Shown here: positions 36,901 through 50,000 of the stretch, in pieces | How positions within the stretch are numbered: the stretch's first letter is position 1 | Layout of the letters: each line of letters begins with the position of its first letter | From: Orychophragmus violaceus | Taxonomy: Eukaryota; Streptophyta; Magnoliopsida; Brassicales; Brassicaceae | DNA length: 64,000 nucleotides | Assembly (NCBI GenBank): GCA_030180135.1 | Contig: CM058238.1 | Coordinates: 44,295,765-44,359,764, forward strand | Reading direction: 5' to 3' | Position numbers and translations under genes: made by a program | Notes under the pieces: model-generated | What the model was told of the DNA's origin: nothing | Databases searched by the model: none | What the model saw: the letters and a program-made list of their open reading frames with translations, nothing else

Positions 36901-39900
36901 CCCTAAGTAACCCTTCTAAGAGACTAGAAAGAAACTTTGATCTTCGAAAAGTTCCTATGAGAATCCTAAATAAAACATTTTAACCAAAATATCTTGAAAC
37001 ATATATGTCATGGATTGGAGAATTTAGGTGAGGTAGGACAACTATAAGTAAGTTTTTGTATGCTCCTAAAGGTAGAATGAGAAGCATTTTATACAAGTTT
37101 ATGTTCGTTTGTAACACACCTAAGTAACCCTTCTAAATGACTAGAAAGACACTTTGATCTTCTAAAATGTCCTATGAGAATCCTTAACAAAACTTTTTAA
37201 ACTAAATTTCTTGAAACATATGTGTCATGGATTGGAGAATTTAGGTGATGTAAGACAACTATAAATAAGTTTTTGTATGCTCCTAAAGGTAGAATGAGAA
37301 GCATGTTGTAATGTTTTTGTTCGTTCGTAACGCCACTAAGTAACCTCTCTAAAAGACTAGAAAGAAACTTTAATCTTCTAAAAGGTCCTATGAGATCCTA
37401 AATAAAACTTTTTAACCAAAACTTCTTGAAACATATATGTCATGGATTGGTGAATTTCGGTGAAGTAAGACAACAATAAGTAAGTTTTTGTATGCTCCTA
37501 AAGGTAGAATTAGAATCATTTTATACAAGTTTATGTTCGTTTGTAACACCCCTAAGTAACCCTTCTAAGAGACTAGAAAGAAACTTTGATCTTCGAAAAG
37601 TTCCTATGAGAATCCTAAATAAAACATTTTAACCAAAATATCTTGAAACATATATGTCATGGATTGGAGAATTTAGGTGAGGTAGGACAACTATAAGTAA
37701 GTTTTTGTATGCTCCTAAAGGTAGAATGAGAAGCATTTTATACAAGTTTATGTTCGTTTGTAACACACCTAAGTAACCCTTCTAAATGACTAGAAAGACA
37801 CTTTGATCTTCTAAAATGTCCTATGAGAATCCTTAACAAAACTTTTTAAACTAAATTTCTTGAAACATATGTGTCATGGATTGGAGAATTTAGGTGATGT
37901 AAGACAACTATAAATAAGTTTTTGTATGCTCCTAAAGGTAGAATGAGAAGCATGTTGTAATGTTTTTGTTCGTTCGTAACGCCACTAAGTAACCTCTCTA
38001 AAAGACTAGAAAGAAACTTTAATCTTCTAAAAGGTCCTATGAGATCCTAAATAAAACTTTTTAACCAAAACTTCTTGAAACATATATGTCATGGATTGGT
38101 GAATTTCGGTGAAGTAAGACAACAATAAGTAAGTTTTTGTATGCTCCTAAAGGTAGAATTAGAATCATTTTATACAAGTTTATGTTCGTTTGTAACACCC
38201 CTAAGTAACCCTTCTAAGAGACTAGAAAGAAACTTTGATCTTCGAAAAGTTCCTATGAGAATCCTAAATAAAACATTTTAACCAAAATATCTTGAAACAT
38301 ATATGTCATGGATTGGAGAATTTAGGTGAGGTAGGACAACTATAAGTAAGTTTTTGTATGCTCCTAAAGGTAGAATGAGAAGCATTTTATACAAGTTTAT
38401 GTTCGTTTGTAACACACCTAAGTAACCCTTCTAAATGACTAGAAAGACACTTTGATCTTCTAAAATGTCCTATGAGAATCCTTAACAAAACTTTTTAAAC
38501 TAAATTTCTTGAAACATATGTGTCATGGATTGGAGAATTTAGGTGATGTAAGACAACTATAAATAAGTTTTTGTATGCTCCTAAAGGTAGAATGAGAAGC
38601 ATGTTGTAATGTTTTTGTTCGTTCGTAACGCCACTAAGTAACCTCTCTAAAAGACTAGAAAGAAACTTTAATCTTCTAAAAGGTCCTATGAGATCCTAAA
38701 TAAAACTTTTTAACCAAAACTTCTTGAAACATATATGTCATGGATTGGTGAATTTCGGTGAAGTAAGACAACAATAAGTAAGTTTTTGTATGCTCCTAAA
38801 GGTAGAATTAGAATCATTTTATACAAGTTTATGTTCGTTTGTAACACCCCTAAGTAACCCTTCTAAGAGACTAGAAAGAAACTTTGATCTTCGAAAAGTT
38901 CCTATGAGAATCCTAAATAAAACATTTTAACCAAAATATCTTGAAACATATATGTCATGGATTGGAGAATTTAGGTGAGGTAGGACAACTATAAGTAAGT
39001 TTTTGTATGCTCCTAAAGGTAGAATGAGAAGCATTTTATACAAGTTTATGTTCGTTTGTAACACACCTAAGTAACCCTTCTAAATGACTAGAAAGACACT
39101 TTGATCTTCTAAAATGTCCTATGAGAATCCTTAACAAAACTTTTTAAACTAAATTTCTTGAAACATATGTGTCATGGATTGGAGAATTTAGGTGATGTAA
39201 GACAACTATAAATAAGTTTTTGTATGCTCCTAAAGGTAGAATGAGAAGCATGTTGTAATGTTTTTGTTCGTTCGTAACGCCACTAAGTAACCTCTCTAAA
39301 AGACTAGAAAGAAACTTTAATCTTCTAAAAGGTCCTATGAGATCCTAAATAAAACTTTTTAACCAAAACTTCTTGAAACATATATGTCATGGATTGGTGA
39401 ATTTCGGTGAAGTAAGACAACAATAAGTAAGTTTTTGTATGCTCCTAAAGGTAGAATTAGAATCATTTTATACAAGTTTATGTTCGTTTGTAACACCCCT
39501 AAGTAACCCTTCTAAGAGACTAGAAAGAAACTTTGATCTTCGAAAAGTTCCTATGAGAATCCTAAATAAAACATTTTAACCAAAATATCTTGAAACATAT
39601 ATGTCATGGATTGGAGAATTTAGGTGAGGTAGGACAACTATAAGTAAGTTTTTGTATGCTCCTAAAGGTAGAATGAGAAGCATTTTATACAAGTTTATGT
39701 TCGTTTGTAACACACCTAAGTAACCCTTCTAAATGACTAGAAAGACACTTTGATCTTCTAAAATGTCCTATGAGAATCCTTAACAAAACTTTTTAAACTA
39801 AATTTCTTGAAACATATGTGTCATGGATTGGAGAATTTAGGTGATGTAAGACAACTATAAATAAGTTTTTGTATGCTCCTAAAGGTAGAATGAGAAGCAT

Positions 39901-42900
39901 GTTGTAATGTTTTTGTTCGTTCGTAACGCCACTAAGTAACCTCTCTAAAAGACTAGAAAGAAACTTTAATCTTCTAAAAGGTCCTATGAGATCCTAAATA
40001 AAACTTTTTAACCAAAACTTCTTGAAACATATATGTCATGGATTGGTGAATTTCGGTGAAGTAAGACAACAATAAGTAAGTTTTTGTATGCTCCTAAAGG
40101 TAGAATTAGAATCATTTTATACAAGTTTATGTTCGTTTGTAACACCCCTAAGTAACCCTTCTAAGAGACTAGAAAGAAACTTTGATCTTCGAAAAGTTCC
40201 TATGAGAATCCTAAATAAAACATTTTAACCAAAATATCTTGAAACATATATGTCATGGATTGGAGAATTTAGGTGAGGTAGGACAACTATAAGTAAGTTT
40301 TTGTATGCTCCTAAAGGTAGAATGAGAAGCATTTTATACAAGTTTATGTTCGTTTGTAACACACCTAAGTAACCCTTCTAAATGACTAGAAAGACACTTT
40401 GATCTTCTAAAATGTCCTATGAGAATCCTTAACAAAACTTTTTAAACTAAATTTCTTGAAACATATGTGTCATGGATTGGAGAATTTAGGTGATGTAAGA
40501 CAACTATAAATAAGTTTTTGTATGCTCCTAAAGGTAGAATGAGAAGCATGTTGTAATGTTTTTGTTCGTTCGTAACGCCACTAAGTAACCTCTCTAAAAG
40601 ACTAGAAAGAAACTTTAATCTTCTAAAAGGTCCTATGAGATCCTAAATAAAACTTTTTAACCAAAACTTCTTGAAACATATATGTCATGGATTGGTGAAT
40701 TTCGGTGAAGTAAGACAACAATAAGTAAGTTTTTGTATGCTCCTAAAGGTAGAATTAGAATCATTTTATACAAGTTTATGTTCGTTTGTAACACCCCTAA
40801 GTAACCCTTCTAAGAGACTAGAAAGAAACTTTGATCTTCGAAAAGTTCCTATGAGAATCCTAAATAAAACATTTTAACCAAAATATCTTGAAACATATAT
40901 GTCATGGATTGGAGAATTTAGGTGAGGTAGGACAACTATAAGTAAGTTTTTGTATGCTCCTAAAGGTAGAATGAGAAGCATTTTATACAAGTTTATGTTC
41001 GTTTGTAACACACCTAAGTAACCCTTCTAAATGACTAGAAAGACACTTTGATCTTCTAAAATGTCCTATGAGAATCCTTAACAAAACTTTTTAAACTAAA
41101 TTTCTTGAAACATATGTGTCATGGATTGGAGAATTTAGGTGATGTAAGACAACTATAAATAAGTTTTTGTATGCTCCTAAAGGTAGAATGAGAAGCATGT
41201 TGTAATGTTTTTGTTCGTTCGTAACGCCACTAAGTAACCTCTCTAAAAGACTAGAAAGAAACTTTAATCTTCTAAAAGGTCCTATGAGATCCTAAATAAA
41301 ACTTTTTAACCAAAACTTCTTGAAACATATATGTCATGGATTGGTGAATTTCGGTGAAGTAAGACAACAATAAGTAAGTTTTTGTATGCTCCTAAAGGTA
41401 GAATTAGAAGCATTTTATACAAGTTTATGTTCGTTTGTAACACCCCTAAGTAACCCTTCTAAGAGACTAGAAAGAAACTTTGATCTTCGAAAAGTTCCTA
41501 TGAGAATCCTAAATAAAACATTTTAACCAAAATATCTTGAAACATATATGTCATGGATTGGAGAATTTAGGTGAGGTATATAAGTAAGTTTTTGTATGCA
41601 AAGGTAGAATTAGAAGCATTTTATACAAGTTTATGTTCGTTTGTAACACCCCTAAGTAACCCTTCTAAGAGACTAGAAAGAAACTTTGATCTTCGAAAAG
41701 TTCCTATGAGAATCCTAAATAAAACATTTTAACCAAAATATCTTGAAACATATATGTCATGGATTGGAGAATTTAGGTGAGGTAGGACAACTATAAGTAA
41801 GTTTTTGTATGCTCCTAAAGGTAGAATGAGAAGCATTTTATACAAGTTTATGTTCGTTTGTAACACACCTAAGTAACCCTTCTAAATGACTAGAAAGACA
41901 CTTTGATCTTCTAAAATGTCCTATGAGAATCCTTAACAAAACTTTTTAAACTAAATTTCTTGAAACATATGTGTCATGGATTGGAGAATTTAGGTGATGT
42001 AAGACAACTATAAATAAGTTTTTGTATGCTCCTAAAGGTAGAATGAGAAGCATGTTGTAATGTTTTTGTTCGTTCGTAACGCCACTAAGTAACCTCTCTA
42101 AAAGACTAGAAAGAAACTTTAATCTTCTAAAAGGTCCTATGAGATCCTAAATAAAACTTTTTAACCAAAACTTCTTGAAACATATATGTCATGGATTGGT
42201 GAATTTCGGTGAAGTAAGACAACAATAAGTAAGTTTTTGTATGCTCCTAAAGGTAGAATTAGAATCATTTTATACAAGTTTATGTTCGTTTGTAACACCC
42301 CTAAGTAACCCTTCTAAGAGACTAGAAAGAAACTTTGATCTTCGAAAAGTTCCTATGAGAATCCTAAATAAAACATTTTAACCAAAATATCTTGAAACAT
42401 ATATGTCATGGATTGGAGAATTTAGGTGAGGTAGGACAACTATAAGTAAGTTTTTGTATGCTCCTAAAGGTAGAATGAGAAGCATTTTATACAAGTTTAT
42501 GTTCGTTTGTAACACACCTAAGTAACCCTTCTAAATGACTAGAAAGACACTTTGATCTTCTAAAATGTCCTATGAGAATCCTTAACAAAACTTTTTAAAC
42601 TAAATTTCTTGAAACATATGTGTCATGGATTGGAGAATTTAGGTGATGTAAGACAACTATAAATAAGTTTTTGTATGCTCCTAAAGGTAGAATGAGAAGC
42701 ATGTTGTAATGTTTTTGTTCGTTCGTAACGCCACTAAGTAACCTCTCTAAAAGACTAGAAAGAAACTTTAATCTTCTAAAAGGTCCTATGAGATCCTAAA
42801 TAAAACTTTTTAACCAAAACTTCTTGAAACATATATGTCATGGATTGGTGAATTTCGGTGAAGTAAGACAACAATAAGTAAGTTTTTGTATGCTCCTAAA

Positions 42901-43997
42901 GGTAGAATTAGAATCATTTTATACAAGTTTATGTTCGTTTGTAACACCCCTAAGTAACCCTTCTAAGAGACTAGAAAGAAACTTTGATCTTCGAAAAGTT
43001 CCTATGAGAATCCTAAATAAAACATTTTAACCAAAATATCTTGAAACATATATGTCATGGATTGGAGAATTTAGGTGAGGTAGGACAACTATAAGTAAGT
43101 TTTTGTATGCTCCTAAAGGTAGAATGAGAAGCATTTTATACAAGTTTATGTTCGTTTGTAACACACCTAAGTAACCCTTCTAAATGACTAGAAAGACACT
43201 TTGATCTTCTAAAATGTCCTATGAGAATCCTTAACAAAACTTTTTAAACTAAATTTCTTGAAACATATGTGTCATGGATTGGAGAATTTAGGTGATGTAA
43301 GACAACTATAAATAAGTTTTTGTATGCTCCTAAAGGTAGAATGAGAAGCATGTTGTAATGTTTTTGTTCGTTCGTAACGCCACTAAGTAACCTCTCTAAA
43401 AGACTAGAAAGAAACTTTAATCTTCTAAAAGGTCCTATGAGATCCTAAATAAAACTTTTTAACCAAAACTTCTTGAAACATATATGTCATGGATTGGTGA
43501 ATTTCGGTGAAGTAAGACAACAATAAGTAAGTTTTTGTATGCTCCTAAAGGTAGAATTAGAATCATTTTATACAAGTTTATGTTCGTTTGTAACACCCCT
43601 AAGTAACCCTTCTAAGAGACTAGAAAGAAACTTTGATCTTCGAAAAGTTCCTATGAGAATCCTAAATAAAACATTTTAACCAAAATATCTTGAAACATAT
43701 ATGTCATGGATTGGAGAATTTAGGTGAGGTAGGACAACTATAAGTAAGTTTTTGTATGCTCCTAAAGGTAGAATGAGAAGCATTTTATACAAGTTTATGT
43801 TCGTTTGTAACACACCTAAGTAACCCTTCTAAATGACTAGAAAGACACTTTGATCTTCTAAAATGTCCTATGAGAATCCTTAACAAAACTTTTTAAACTA
43901 AATTTCTTGAAACATATGTGTCATGGATTGGAGAATTTAGGTGATGTAAGACAACTATAAATAAGTTTTTGTATGCTCCTAAAGGTAGAATGAGAAG

Positions 43998-44040
43998 GAT
44001 CCTAAATAAAACTTTTTAACCAAAACTTCTTGAAACATAT
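43998..44040 (+). other. Displaced 43-base C-tail patch inside a C monomer
   Basis: After GAATGAGAAG, the C monomer should read CATGTTGTAATG. Instead, 43 bases matching the C tail (GATCCTAAATAAAAC ... GAAACATAT) appear, then GTTGTAATG resumes. The net gain of 40 bases explains the 689-bp trimer at 43491. The following tail has A-type sequence (ACATTTTAACCAAAATATC) and AACACC in place of AACGCC, so this was a compound event. Confidence 0.88.
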
Positions 44041-47000
44041 GTTGTAATGTTTTTGTTCGTTCGTAACACCACTAAGTAACCTCTCTAAAAGACTAGAAAG
44101 AAACTTTAATCTTCTAAAAGGTCCTATGAGATCCTAAATAAAACATTTTAACCAAAATATCTTGAAACATATATGTCATGGATTGGTGAATTTCGGTGAA
44201 GTAAGACAACAATAAGTAAGTTTTTGTATGCTCCTAAAGGTAGAATTAGAATCATTTTATACAAGTTTATGTTCGTTTGTAACACCCCTAAGTAACCCTT
44301 CTAAGAGACTAGAAAGAAACTTTGATCTTCGAAAAGTTCCTATGAGAATCCTAAATAAAACATTTTAACCAAAATATCTTGAAACATATATGTCATGGAT
44401 TGGAGAATTTAGGTGAGGTAGGACAACTATAAGTAAGTTTTTGTATGCTCCTAAAGGTAGAATGAGAAGCATTTTATACAAGTTTATGTTCGTTTGTAAC
44501 ACACCTAAGTAACCCTTCTAAATGACTAGAAAGACACTTTGATCTTCTAAAATGTCCTATGAGAATCCTTAACAAAACTTTTTAAACTAAATTTCTTGAA
44601 ACATATGTGTCATGGATTGGAGAATTTAGGTGATGTAAGACAACTATAAATAAGTTTTTGTATGCTCCTAAAGGTAGAATGAGAAGCATGTTGTAATGTT
44701 TTTGTTCGTTCGTAACGCCACTAAGTAACCTCTCTAAAAGACTAGAAAGAAACTTTAATCTTCTAAAAGGTCCTATGAGATCCTAAATAAAACTTTTTAA
44801 CCAAAACTTCTTGAAACATATATGTCATGGATTGGTGAATTTCGGTGAAGTAAGACAACAATAAGTAAGTTTTTGTATGCTCCTAAAGGTAGAATTAGAA
44901 TCATTTTATACAAGTTTATGTTCGTTTGTAACACCCCTAAGTAACCCTTCTAAGAGACTAGAAAGAAACTTTGATCTTCGAAAAGTTCCTATGAGAATCC
45001 TAAATAAAACATTTTAACCAAAATATCTTGAAACATATATGTCATGGATTGGAGAATTTAGGTGAGGTAGGACAACTATAAGTAAGTTTTTGTATGCTCC
45101 TAAAGGTAGAATGAGAAGCATTTTATACAAGTTTATGTTCGTTTGTAACACACCTAAGTAACCCTTCTAAATGACTAGAAAGACACTTTGATCTTCTAAA
45201 ATGTCCTATGAGAATCCTTAACAAAACTTTTTAAACTAAATTTCTTGAAACATATGTGTCATGGATTGGAGAATTTAGGTGATGTAAGACAACTATAAAT
45301 AAGTTTTTGTATGCTCCTAAAGGTAGAATGAGAAGCATGTTGTAATGTTTTTGTTCGTTCGTAACGCCACTAAGTAACCTCTCTAAAAGACTAGAAAGAA
45401 ACTTTAATCTTCTAAAAGGTCCTATGAGATCCTAAATAAAACTTTTTAACCAAAACTTCTTGAAACATATATGTCATGGATTGGTGAATTTCGGTGAAGT
45501 AAGACAACAATAAGTAAGTTTTTGTATGCTCCTAAAGGTAGAATTAGAATCATTTTATACAAGTTTATGTTCGTTTGTAACACCCCTAAGTAACCCTTCT
45601 AAGAGACTAGAAAGAAACTTTGATCTTCGAAAAGTTCCTATGAGAATCCTAAATAAAACATTTTAACCAAAATATCTTGAAACATATATGTCATGGATTG
45701 GAGAATTTAGGTGAGGTAGGACAACTATAAGTAAGTTTTTGTATGCTCCTAAAGGTAGAATGAGAAGCATTTTATACAAGTTTATGTTCGTTTGTAACAC
45801 ACCTAAGTAACCCTTCTAAATGACTAGAAAGACACTTTGATCTTCTAAAATGTCCTATGAGAATCCTTAACAAAACTTTTTAAACTAAATTTCTTGAAAC
45901 ATATGTGTCATGGATTGGAGAATTTAGGTGATGTAAGACAACTATAAATAAGTTTTTGTATGCTCCTAAAGGTAGAATGAGAAGCATGTTGTAATGTTTT
46001 TGTTCGTTCGTAACGCCACTAAGTAACCTCTCTAAAAGACTAGAAAGAAACTTTAATCTTCTAAAAGGTCCTATGAGATCCTAAATAAAACTTTTTAACC
46101 AAAACTTCTTGAAACATATATGTCATGGATTGGTGAATTTCGGTGAAGTAAGACAACAATAAGTAAGTTTTTGTATGCTCCTAAAGGTAGAATTAGAATC
46201 ATTTTATACAAGTTTATGTTCGTTTGTAACACCCCTAAGTAACCCTTCTAAGAGACTAGAAAGAAACTTTGATCTTCGAAAAGTTCCTATGAGAATCCTA
46301 AATAAAACATTTTAACCAAAATATCTTGAAACATATATGTCATGGATTGGAGAATTTAGGTGAGGTAGGACAACTATAAGTAAGTTTTTGTATGCTCCTA
46401 AAGGTAGAATGAGAAGCATTTTATACAAGTTTATGTTCGTTTGTAACACACCTAAGTAACCCTTCTAAATGACTAGAAAGACACTTTGATCTTCTAAAAT
46501 GTCCTATGAGAATCCTTAACAAAACTTTTTAAACTAAATTTCTTGAAACATATGTGTCATGGATTGGAGAATTTAGGTGATGTAAGACAACTATAAATAA
46601 GTTTTTGTATGCTCCTAAAGGTAGAATGAGAAGCATGTTGTAATGTTTTTGTTCGTTCGTAACGCCACTAAGTAACCTCTCTAAAAGACTAGAAAGAAAC
46701 TTTAATCTTCTAAAAGGTCCTATGAGATCCTAAATAAAACTTTTTAACCAAAACTTCTTGAAACATATATGTCATGGATTGGTGAATTTCGGTAAAGTAA
46801 GACAACAATAAGTAAGTTTTTGTATGTTCCTAAAGGTAGAATTAGAATCATTTTATACAAGTTTATGTTCGTTTGTAACACCCCTAAGTAACCCTTCTAA
46901 GAGACTAGAAAGAAACTTTGATCTTCGAAAAGTTCCTATGAGAATCCTAAATAAAACATTTTAACCAAAATATCTTGAAACATATATGTCATGGATTGGA

Positions 47001-50000
47001 GAATTTAGGTGAGGTAGGACAACTATAAGTAAGTTTTTGTATGCTCCTAAAGGTAGAATGAGAAGCATTTTATACAAGTTTATGTTCGTTTGTAACACAC
47101 CTAAGTAACCCTTCTAAATGACTAGAAAGACACTTTGATCTTCTAAAATGTCCTATGAGAATCCTTAACAAAACTTTTTAAACTAAATTTCTTGAAACAT
47201 ATGTGTCATGGATTGGAGAATTTAGGTGATGTAAGACAACTATAAATAAGTTTTTGTATGCTCCTAAAGGTAGAATGAGAAGCATGTTGTAATGTTTTTG
47301 TTCGTTCGTAACGCCACTAAGTAACCTCTCTAAAAGACTAGAAAGAAACTTTAATCTTCTAAAAGGTCCTATGAGATCCTAAATAAAACTTTTTAACCAA
47401 AACTTCTTGAAACATATATGTCATGGATTGGTGAATTTCGGTGAAGTAAGACAACAATAAGTAAGTTTTTGTATGCTCCTAAAGGTAGAATTAGAATCAT
47501 TTTATACAAGTTTATGTTCGTTTGTAACACCCCTAAGTAACCCTTCTAAGAGACTAGAAAGAAACTTTGATCTTCGAAAAGTTCCTATGAGAATCCTAAA
47601 TAAAACATTTTAACCAAAATATCTTGAAACATATATGTCATGGATTGGAGAATTTAGGTGAGGTAGGACAACTATAAGTAAGTTTTTGTATGCTCCTAAA
47701 GGTAGAATGAGAAGCATTTTATACAAGTTTATGTTCGTTTGTAACACACCTAAGTAACCCTTCTAAATGACTAGAAAGACACTTTGATCTTCTAAAATGT
47801 CCTATGAGAATCCTTAACAAAACTTTTTAAACTAAATTTCTTGAAACATATGTGTCATGGATTGGAGAATTTAGGTGATGTAAGACAACTATAAATAAGT
47901 TTTTGTATGCTCCTAAAGGTAGAATGAGAAGCATGTTGTAATGTTTTTGTTCGTTCGTAACGCCACTAAGTAACCTCTCTAAAAGACTAGAAAGAAACTT
48001 TAATCTTCTAAAAGGTCCTATGAGATCCTAAATAAAACTTTTTAACCAAAACTTCTTGAAACATATATGTCATGGATTGGTGAATTTCGGTGAAGTAAGA
48101 CAACAATAAGTAAGTTTTTGTATGCTCCTAAAGGTAGAATTAGAATCATTTTATACAAGTTTATGTTCGTTTGTAACACCCCTAAGTAACCCTTCTAAGA
48201 GACTAGAAAGAAACTTTGATCTTCGAAAAGTTCCTATGAGAATCCTAAATAAAACATTTTAACCAAAATATCTTGAAACATATATGTCATGGATTGGAGA
48301 ATTTAGGTGAGGTAGGACAACTATAAGTAAGTTTTTGTATGCTCCTAAAGGTAGAATGAGAAGCATTTTATACAAGTTTATGTTCGTTTGTAACACACCT
48401 AAGTAACCCTTCTAAATGACTAGAAAGACACTTTGATCTTCTAAAATGTCCTATGAGAATCCTTAACAAAACTTTTTAAACTAAATTTCTTGAAACATAT
48501 GTGTCATGGATTGGAGAATTTAGGTGATGTAAGACAACTATAAATAAGTTTTTGTATGCTCCTAAAGGTAGAATGAGAAGCATGTTGTAATGTTTTTGTT
48601 CGTTCGTAACGCCACTAAGTAACCTCTCTAAAAGACTAGAAAGAAACTTTAATCTTCTAAAAGGTCCTATGAGATCCTAAATAAAACTTTTTAACCAAAA
48701 CTTCTTGAAACATATATGTCATGGATTGGTGAATTTCGGTGAAGTAAGACAACAATAAGTAAGTTTTTGTATGCTCCTAAAGGTAGAATTAGAATCATTT
48801 TATACAAGTTTATGTTCGTTTGTAACACCCCTAAGTAACCCTTCTAAGAGACTAGAAAGAAACTTTGATCTTCGAAAAGTTCCTATGAGAATCCTAAATA
48901 AAACATTTTAACCAAAATATCTTGAAACATATATGTCATGGATTGGAGAATTTAGGTGAGGTAGGACAACTATAAGTAAGTTTTTGTATGCTCCTAAAGG
49001 TAGAATGAGAAGCATTTTATACAAGTTTATGTTCGTTTGTAACACACCTAAGTAACCCTTCTAAATGACTAGAAAGACACTTTGATCTTCTAAAATGTCC
49101 TATGAGAATCCTTAACAAAACTTTTTAAACTAAATTTCTTGAAACATATGTGTCATGGATTGGAGAATTTAGGTGATGTAAGACAACTATAAATAAGTTT
49201 TTGTATGCTCCTAAAGGTAGAATGAGAAGCATGTTGTAATGTTTTTGTTCGTTCGTAACGCCACTAAGTAACCTCTCTAAAAGACTAGAAAGAAACTTTA
49301 ATCTTCTAAAAGGTCCTATGAGATCCTAAATAAAACTTTTTAACCAAAACTTCTTGAAACATATATGTCATGGATTGGTGAATTTCGGTGAAGTAAGACA
49401 ACAATAAGTAAGTTTTTGTATGCTCCTAAAGGTAGAATTAGAATCATTTTATACAAGTTTATGTTCGTTTGTAACACCCCTAAGTAACCCTTCTAAGAGA
49501 CTAGAAAGAAACTTTGATCTTCGAAAAGTTCCTATGAGAATCCTAAATAAAACATTTTAACCAAAATATCTTGAAACATATATGTCATGGATTGGAGAAT
49601 TTAGGTGAGGTAGGACAACTATAAGTAAGTTTTTGTATGCTCCTAAAGGTAGAATGAGAAGCATTTTATACAAGTTTATGTTCGTTTGTAACACACCTAA
49701 GTAACCCTTCTAAATGACTAGAAAGACACTTTGATCTTCTAAAATGTCCTATGAGAATCCTTAACAAAACTTTTTAAACTAAATTTCTTGAAACATATGT
49801 GTCATGGATTGGAGAATTTAGGTGATGTAAGACAACTATAAATAAGTTTTTGTATGCTCCTAAAGGTAGAATGAGAAGCATGTTGTAATGTTTTTGTTCG
49901 TTCGTAACGCCACTAAGTAACCTCTCTAAAAGACTAGAAAGAAACTTTAATCTTCTAAAAGGTCCTATGAGATCCTAAATAAAACTTTTTAACCAAAACT

